Part shown: one piece after another, positions 5,933-8,884 of the stretch
Numbering within the stretch: position 1 is the stretch's first letter
How the letters are laid out: each line of letters opens with the position of its first letter
Notes under the pieces: generated by a model
What the model was told of the DNA's origin: nothing
The model's database searches: none
The model's input: only the letters and a program-made list of their open reading frames with translations
From: an uncultured Pseudomonadota bacterium
GTDB lineage: Bacteria > Desulfobacterota_B > Binatia > UBA9968
Direction: 5' to 3'
Assembly (NCBI GenBank): GCA_946478635.1
Contig: CAMLCX010000175.1
Span: forward strand, 1-8,884
Length of the DNA stretch: 8,884 bases
Position numbers and translations under genes: made by a program

Positions 5933-5979
5933 TTCAGAGAACCCGGAGCGATCGGGTGTTATTGTCGAGAACGGCGCAG

Positions 5980-6390
5980 TTATCCGATTCCTAGGGCCGT
6001 TGCCGCCATTATCTGTGGTCTCTCTCTAGACACTAGGTTTGTCAGACTCGTTTGCAGTGCAGCAAACGAGAACGGCTTGGAAATGAAATCGTCGCAACCT
6101 GCCGCAAGGCACCGCTGCCGGGCGATGTGGTCGGGAAACGCGGTCGCCGCAAGTATGGGTATTCTCCTGTGAAAAGGATGTTTTTTCAAAATCGCGGCGA
6201 GCTCGAAGCCGTTCATATCCGGCATCCGCATGTCCATGAGAATAATTCCCGGTGTTTCGCGCTCGAGTTTTTCCAGCGCTATCCGGCCGCTCTCAGCAAA
6301 GATGGGATCCCATCCTCGTGCCGTAAGAACCTTTTCGAGCATCTCGCGCAAATCATAACAATCATCGACAACCAGTATCTTACTTGACAT
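5980..6390 (-). CDS. Stand-alone response regulator receiver (CheY-like)
   Basis: About 136 aa consisting of one REC domain plus a 15-residue tail. Counting from the TTG at 6393, the acidic pair is D10-D11 in ILVVDD, the phospho-acceptor is D54 in ILMDMRMPDMNG, the switch Thr is T84 in LAATAF, and the conserved Lys is K106 in SKPF. All residues needed for phosphorylation are present. There is no DNA-binding or enzymatic output domain, so it signals by protein contact, as CheY, Spo0F or hybrid-kinase relay receivers do. The ATG at 6390 and the TTG at 6393 are adjacent; both follow a strong AGGAGGAG ribosome site and I prefer the ATG. No histidine kinase is in the window. A 16-bp dyad (6486-6501) sits about 100 bp upstream. 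Confidence 0.93.
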   Translation of the reverse strand: MSSKILVVDDCYDLREMLEKVLTARGWDPIFAESGRIALEKLERETPGIILMDMRMPDMNGFELAAILKKHPFHRRIPILAATAFPDHIARQRCLAAGCDDFISKPFSFAALQTSLTNLVSRERPQIMAATALGIG

Positions 6391-6591
6391 CAAAAGGCTC
6401 TCCTCCTAACAAGGCGTTACCCATCGTGATGATGGGGTGGAGCCTGTCTTTTTTCTCAAAGTTACCCCGACTCAGATGCATTTGCAGTCCAAAATTAGAC
6501 CATTCCAAAGATTGTGTGTTGCTCTTTCTCCAAGTGGCGCGACGGCGCTGCTGCAACACCCCAAGGGCCGACCGGGAATAGCGCCTTTCCC
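6391..6591. other. Leader/promoter region of the receiver gene
   Basis: A 201-bp gap holding the dyad at 6486-6501 and a short hairpin CCCATC-gtgat-GATGGG (6420-6436) in the probable leader. No sigma-54 element with correct GG/GC spacing and no clear -35/-10 pair was found. Confidence 0.35.
6486..6501. promoter_or_regulatory. Dyad AGTCCAAAATTAGACC, second copy of the 7141 motif
   Basis: Matches the perfect dyad at 7141-7156 at 13 of 16 positions, including the contiguous GTCCAAAATT and the GAC arm. It lies 96-111 bases upstream of the receiver start codon. Recurrence of a long dyad upstream of neighbouring genes is strong evidence for a shared operator or activator site. Confidence 0.6.
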
Positions 6592-7014
6592 CTATCGGCC
6601 ACTACGCGCAGCCATACGCATGACGTTGGCCTGTTGCTTTTGCGCCGGCTCCTGTCCGCGTTTGCGCCACCCTTTGATTCCCTGCCGGATGTACTGCGGG
6701 CATAGATCGAGCGCGGCGCAAATGGAGAGGAAGGAGAAGACCCAATCGGAGTCATCGCTAAACAACCACTCCTCTGCTTCCTTGCCCAAACGCTTGTTGC
6801 GGCATGTGGAGGAGACATGCTGGTTCTGAAAGGACTCCACCGCATCTCTAAGGACAGCGCACATTAATGCTGCTTCCGGCTGTCGCGCGGCGTGGCTGGC
6901 CCGGCCGTAAATCGCTTCCTCCGCGAGGAGACCTGCGCCGGGCCGCGACCTAGGGTCAGCGGGCGCGGCCTGCGCCAATCCATTTTGGTGAATCTCTACA
7001 GATAGCGCGTCCAT
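6592..7014 (-). CDS. Conserved hypothetical protein with C-terminal helix-turn-helix-like segment
   Basis: The product is 140 aa from the ATG at 7014, which has GGAGAG 4-6 nt upstream. The frame also opens at ATG 7089 (165 aa) behind a weaker GGGG, so the longer form is possible. The first 45 residues are Ala/Pro-rich and probably disordered. The rest is a compact core: ALMCAVLRDAVESFQ, then KRLGKEAEEWLFSDDSDWVFSF, then LSICAALDLCPQYIRQGIKGW. I recall similar 'AVL.DA...FQ / EAEEW....D..W.FSF..IC..LG..P.Y.R..L..W' proteins in environmental bacteria as uncharacterised hypotheticals. The last part has the spacing of a helix-turn-helix (ICAALDLCPQYIRQGIK), suggesting nucleic-acid or partner binding. 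Function unknown. A 16-bp dyad (7141-7156) lies in its promoter region. Confidence 0.78.
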   Translation of the reverse strand: MDALSVEIHQNGLAQAAPADPRSRPGAGLLAEEAIYGRASHAARQPEAALMCAVLRDAVESFQNQHVSSTCRNKRLGKEAEEWLFSDDSDWVFSFLSICAALDLCPQYIRQGIKGWRKRGQEPAQKQQANVMRMAARSGR

Positions 7015-7140
7015 ATTGCTCTCCGGGAGAAAATAATTCGTTGTGAGGTCACTGCGTGCCTGCTCGGCTCGGCGCTGGTATGCGGCCATGGTCTACCCCA
7101 TTCTTTTGCGGCAAACCTACTCCGGATCGAACGCGAGTTC

Positions 7141-7156
7141 TGTCCAAAATTGGACA
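7141..7156. promoter_or_regulatory. Perfect 16-bp dyad TGTCCAA-AA-TTGGACA
   Basis: Seven-bp perfect arms around AA. It sits between the terminator of the ferritin-like gene and the start of the conserved hypothetical gene (52-67 bases before ATG 7089, 127-142 before ATG 7014). It is the best form of the motif repeated at 6486-6501. No sigma-54 element with correct spacing was found downstream, so whether it activates or represses is open. Confidence 0.65.
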
Positions 7157-7161
7157 GACTT

Positions 7162-7191
7162 AAAAATTATCTCGGCTCTGATTGGCCGCGA
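7162..7191 (-). terminator. Intrinsic-type terminator after the ferritin-like gene
   Basis: On the minus strand a 7-bp stem with one mismatch (TCGCGGC with GCCGAGA, 8-nt loop) is followed by TAATTTTT, 26 bases after the stop codon at 7217. This is the only stem plus T-run I find in the window. It would end the FtsH/zinc-ribbon/ferritin-like transcript. Confidence 0.5.
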
Positions 7192-7216
7192 CGATGCCCA
7201 TACAGCCCGGGGAAAT

Positions 7217-7705
7217 CTAGGCAAGCGAAAAAGCGAACGGATCACTGCGCATCAGCATGTGCCTGATGTCGGCGCGATGCTGCTTTTGCTCTGCAGAAAT
7301 TTGCTGAAGGAATTTTGTGACCTCGGGGTAATCGGATTCGATACCCCGCAATTGTTCGGTTAAATGATCGGCGCTGCGATTTTCTTCGTCCAGAGCCGTC
7401 ATCAATTGTTGCCAGCTGTTTTCGTCTGTGGCGCGAAGCTCAGGCAGGTTGGGCAACTCGCCGCCAAGCGCCCGGATCTGTTCGGCAATCCGTTCGCCAT
7501 GAATATTCTTTTCACTCGATATTTGGAGCAGTTTTGCGCGAAACTGCGGATAGTGCATCTTCTCGGCATGTTGTCTAAACCGTTCGCGCTGCTGCATCTC
7601 TTCGACATACCGCTGCCGCAAAATATCCTCGACCTGATGCGACTTGTCTTGGGGCAGATCGAGAAAGCGGCGCCACCATGCCGCCCAATCCTTGCTAGAA
7701 CCCAT
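7217..7705 (-). CDS. Ferritin-like four-helix protein
   Basis: A 162-aa soluble, helical, Glu/His-rich protein with GGGAG 6 nt before its ATG. It shows the ferritin/rubrerythrin-like layout: helix 1 with YVEEMQQRERF (33-43), helix 2 with SSEKNIHGERIAEQIRALGG (63-82), helix 3 with LDEENRSADHL (105-115) and helix 4 with SAEQKQHRADI (137-147). Candidate metal ligands are E35/E36, E65 and H69, E107/E108 and H114, and E139 and H143. The Glu-His pairs in helices 2 and 4 are spaced E-x3-H, not the usual E-x2-H of ferritin-like di-iron sites, so metal binding is likely but unproven. The N-terminus (WAAWWRRFLDL) is amphipathic. A role in iron or oxidative-stress handling is inferred from the fold. It lies 83 bp after the zinc-ribbon gene and is probably in its transcription unit. 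Confidence 0.72.
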   Translation of the reverse strand: MGSSKDWAAWWRRFLDLPQDKSHQVEDILRQRYVEEMQQRERFRQHAEKMHYPQFRAKLLQISSEKNIHGERIAEQIRALGGELPNLPELRATDENSWQQLMTALDEENRSADHLTEQLRGIESDYPEVTKFLQQISAEQKQHRADIRHMLMRSDPFAFSLA

Positions 7706-7788
7706 TCAATTCTCCCGCGTCTTCTGGCTTCCGAATCGGTCTTGACCGCGCACGATGCGGGCTGTGCTTGTCAATCGGCGTGGTCGGG

Positions 7789-8130
7789 CTAACTTTTCTT
7801 GACGATTTCAACTTTGGCAAAACAGCGCTCGATAAAAGCTCCCAGCGGTCCCGCAGCTTGGCGGCGCAAGATCTCGGCGAGATCGCCCTTGTTGAGCCAG
7901 ATCCCTTCGCAATTTTCACAGCGCTCGACAACAAAGCCCTTAACCGTATATTTCGCGAATTGTCCCGAGCACTTTGGACAAATCGCCATCAGCGCCTGCC
8001 GTTTGGCCGACTCTGTCTTCTGATGCTCGGTCTTCATCTGTTCGATGAGTTGATGTTCCTGCACGGCAAAGTAGCTATCTTCATTGGCGCGCTCATCGAA
8101 TGGTTCACCGCGCTTCGTTTCGTTCTTCAT
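7789..8130 (-). CDS. zf-TFIIB-type zinc-ribbon protein
   Basis: A 113-aa protein with a CPKC (C51, C54) and CENC (C71, C74) pair, the single zinc-ribbon of the zf-TFIIB family (pattern CPKC....V.....ERC..C.G.WL..G.L). In front is a charged helix, DSYFAVQEHQLIEQMKTEH, often seen in such bacterial proteins. After it comes a short tail with one more Cys. Bacterial members are small cytoplasmic proteins of unknown function and are not general transcription factors. The ATG at 8130 has AGGAAG 9-10 nt upstream. It sits 76 bp after the ftsH stop with no terminator between, so co-transcription with ftsH is likely, linking it to proteostasis or stress by context only. Confidence 0.85.
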   Translation of the reverse strand: MKNETKRGEPFDERANEDSYFAVQEHQLIEQMKTEHQKTESAKRQALMAICPKCSGQFAKYTVKGFVVERCENCEGIWLNKGDLAEILRRQAAGPLGAFIERCFAKVEIVKKS

Positions 8131-8206
8131 GACCTTGCTTCCTCTTTGCCGATCTTTGCTTCTATTGAGGCTCGGCGGACATCACAAATTCTTTGACTAA
8201 TCGCGC

Positions 8207-8884
8207 TCACCGCTCCCCCTCATGACTCTCGCTCCCATGGCTTTCCGCGGCGCGCTTTTTGTCTTTGACACTATCGATGTTCCGCACTTTTAGAATCGCC
8301 TGCAAGGCCAGTCGGTCAACGACTTCTTTATCCAGCAACAGCTTTGCCAACTCGTCAAGCGCGGCGCGCTGCGCCACCAGGATGTCACGCGCCTTTGTAT
8401 AGGCTTCCGACAATATTTGTTTGACCTCGCCATCGATCAGGCGCGCGGTTTCTTCGCTGTACTCTCTGGGGCTCTGGGTCGGCACCATCAAAAACGTCGC
8501 TTTCCGAGGTCCTTCGAGGGCGGCCAAACCGAGCTTCTCACTCATGCCGAATTGAGTAACCATGGTTCGGGCAATCTCGGTGGCTCGCTGCAAATCATTC
8601 TGCGCCCCGGTTGAGATATCGCCAAAGACGATCTCTTCCGCGACTCTCCCACCCAAAAGAACATCGATGCGCGCGAGGAGCTCGGAACGGGTCATGAGAT
8701 AACGGTCTTCAGTCGGCAATTGCGTCGTGTAACCCAGGGCCGCGATACCACGGGGAATTATGGAAATCTTGGAAACGGGGTCCGCTCCGGGCACGAGCTC
8801 GGCCACGAGAGCGTGACCGGACTCGTGATAGGCGACGATTTTTTTCTCCTTGGGATTGATGACGTGGCTCTTCTTTTGTAGTCC
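8207..8884 (-). CDS. ftsH: ATP-dependent zinc metalloprotease FtsH, C-terminal part
   Basis: The frame is open to the right edge, so only the last 225 residues are present: the end of the AAA+ lid and the M41 peptidase domain. Zinc-binding HESGH is at residues 20-24 of the fragment, and the third ligand is D97 in TGAQNDLQRAT. The stretches PGADPVSKISIIPRG, ALGYTTQLP and VLLGGRVAEEIVFG are typical of FtsH. The C-terminus ends in a charged tail (KDKKRAAESHGSESHEGER). FtsH is a membrane-anchored hexameric protease that degrades misfolded membrane proteins and short-lived regulators. The Walker motifs and the transmembrane helices would lie beyond the window. An internal GTG at 8806 is not the start, because the homology continues upstream of it. 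Confidence 0.96.
   Translation of the reverse strand, partial: GLQKKSHVINPKEKKIVAYHESGHALVAELVPGADPVSKISIIPRGIAALGYTTQLPTEDRYLMTRSELLARIDVLLGGRVAEEIVFGDISTGAQNDLQRATEIARTMVTQFGMSEKLGLAALEGPRKATFLMVPTQSPREYSEETARLIDGEVKQILSEAYTKARDILVAQRAALDELAKLLLDKEVVDRLALQAILKVRNIDSVKDKKRAAESHGSESHEGER

Noticed and set aside
7705..7788. TTGACA -35 box before the ferritin-like gene
   Set aside because: No -10-like hexamer is present 16-18 bp downstream.
1..8884. CRISPR array, tRNA, rRNA, integrase or toxin-antitoxin pair
   Set aside because: I looked for regular direct repeats, cloverleaf-type stems, rRNA-like stretches and recombinase or toxin motifs on both strands and saw none.

Overview
The window is a stretch of bacterial chromosome, probably from a Gram-negative environmental organism. 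This is inferred from a bifunctional class A penicillin-binding protein, FtsH, a FecR/DUF6600 secreted protein and a textbook sigma-54 promoter. I would look first in Desulfobacterota, Myxococcota, Acidobacteriota or a related metagenomic lineage, but the phylum cannot be fixed from this sequence. Every gene I can support lies on the minus strand, so the window reads from right to left. There is no rRNA, tRNA, CRISPR array, integrase or transposase.

Right block (8884 to about 6590, GC-rich): the C-terminal part of FtsH (HExxH protease domain, cut by the window edge), a short zinc-ribbon protein of the zf-TFIIB type, and a ferritin-like four-helix protein. These three have no terminator between them and may be one protein-quality/stress transcription unit, closed by a hairpin plus T-run at 7162-7191. 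Next is an unrecognised but apparently conserved protein ending in a helix-turn-helix-like segment.

Middle block (about 6390 to 4399): a stand-alone CheY-like receiver protein, two small proteins of unknown function (69 and 84 aa), and a Crp/Fnr-family regulator. From about 5940 down to 4200 the DNA is clearly more AT-rich than the flanks. It also holds an 84-bp element with 11-bp inverted ends around a REP-like hairpin.

Left block (about 4190 to 1, GC-rich): a 423-bp intergenic region with several dyads and a perfect-consensus sigma-54 promoter. The promoter sits about 40 bases upstream of a likely operon of a 44-aa single-pass membrane protein, a Thivi_2564-type small membrane protein and an 829-aa bifunctional peptidoglycan synthase (PBP1A-like). 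A FecR-domain/DUF6600 exported protein follows and runs off the left edge.

The most notable signal is regulatory. A 16-bp dyad of the form TGTCCAA-AA-TTGGACA (7141-7156) recurs almost intact at 6486-6501. Relatives with TGTC/GACA arms lie at 5523-5538, and a rearranged form is at 911-925. Each is upstream of a minus-strand gene. Together with the sigma-54 promoter, orphan receiver and Crp-like protein, this suggests a locally shared regulatory circuit over envelope and stress genes. That link is inference.
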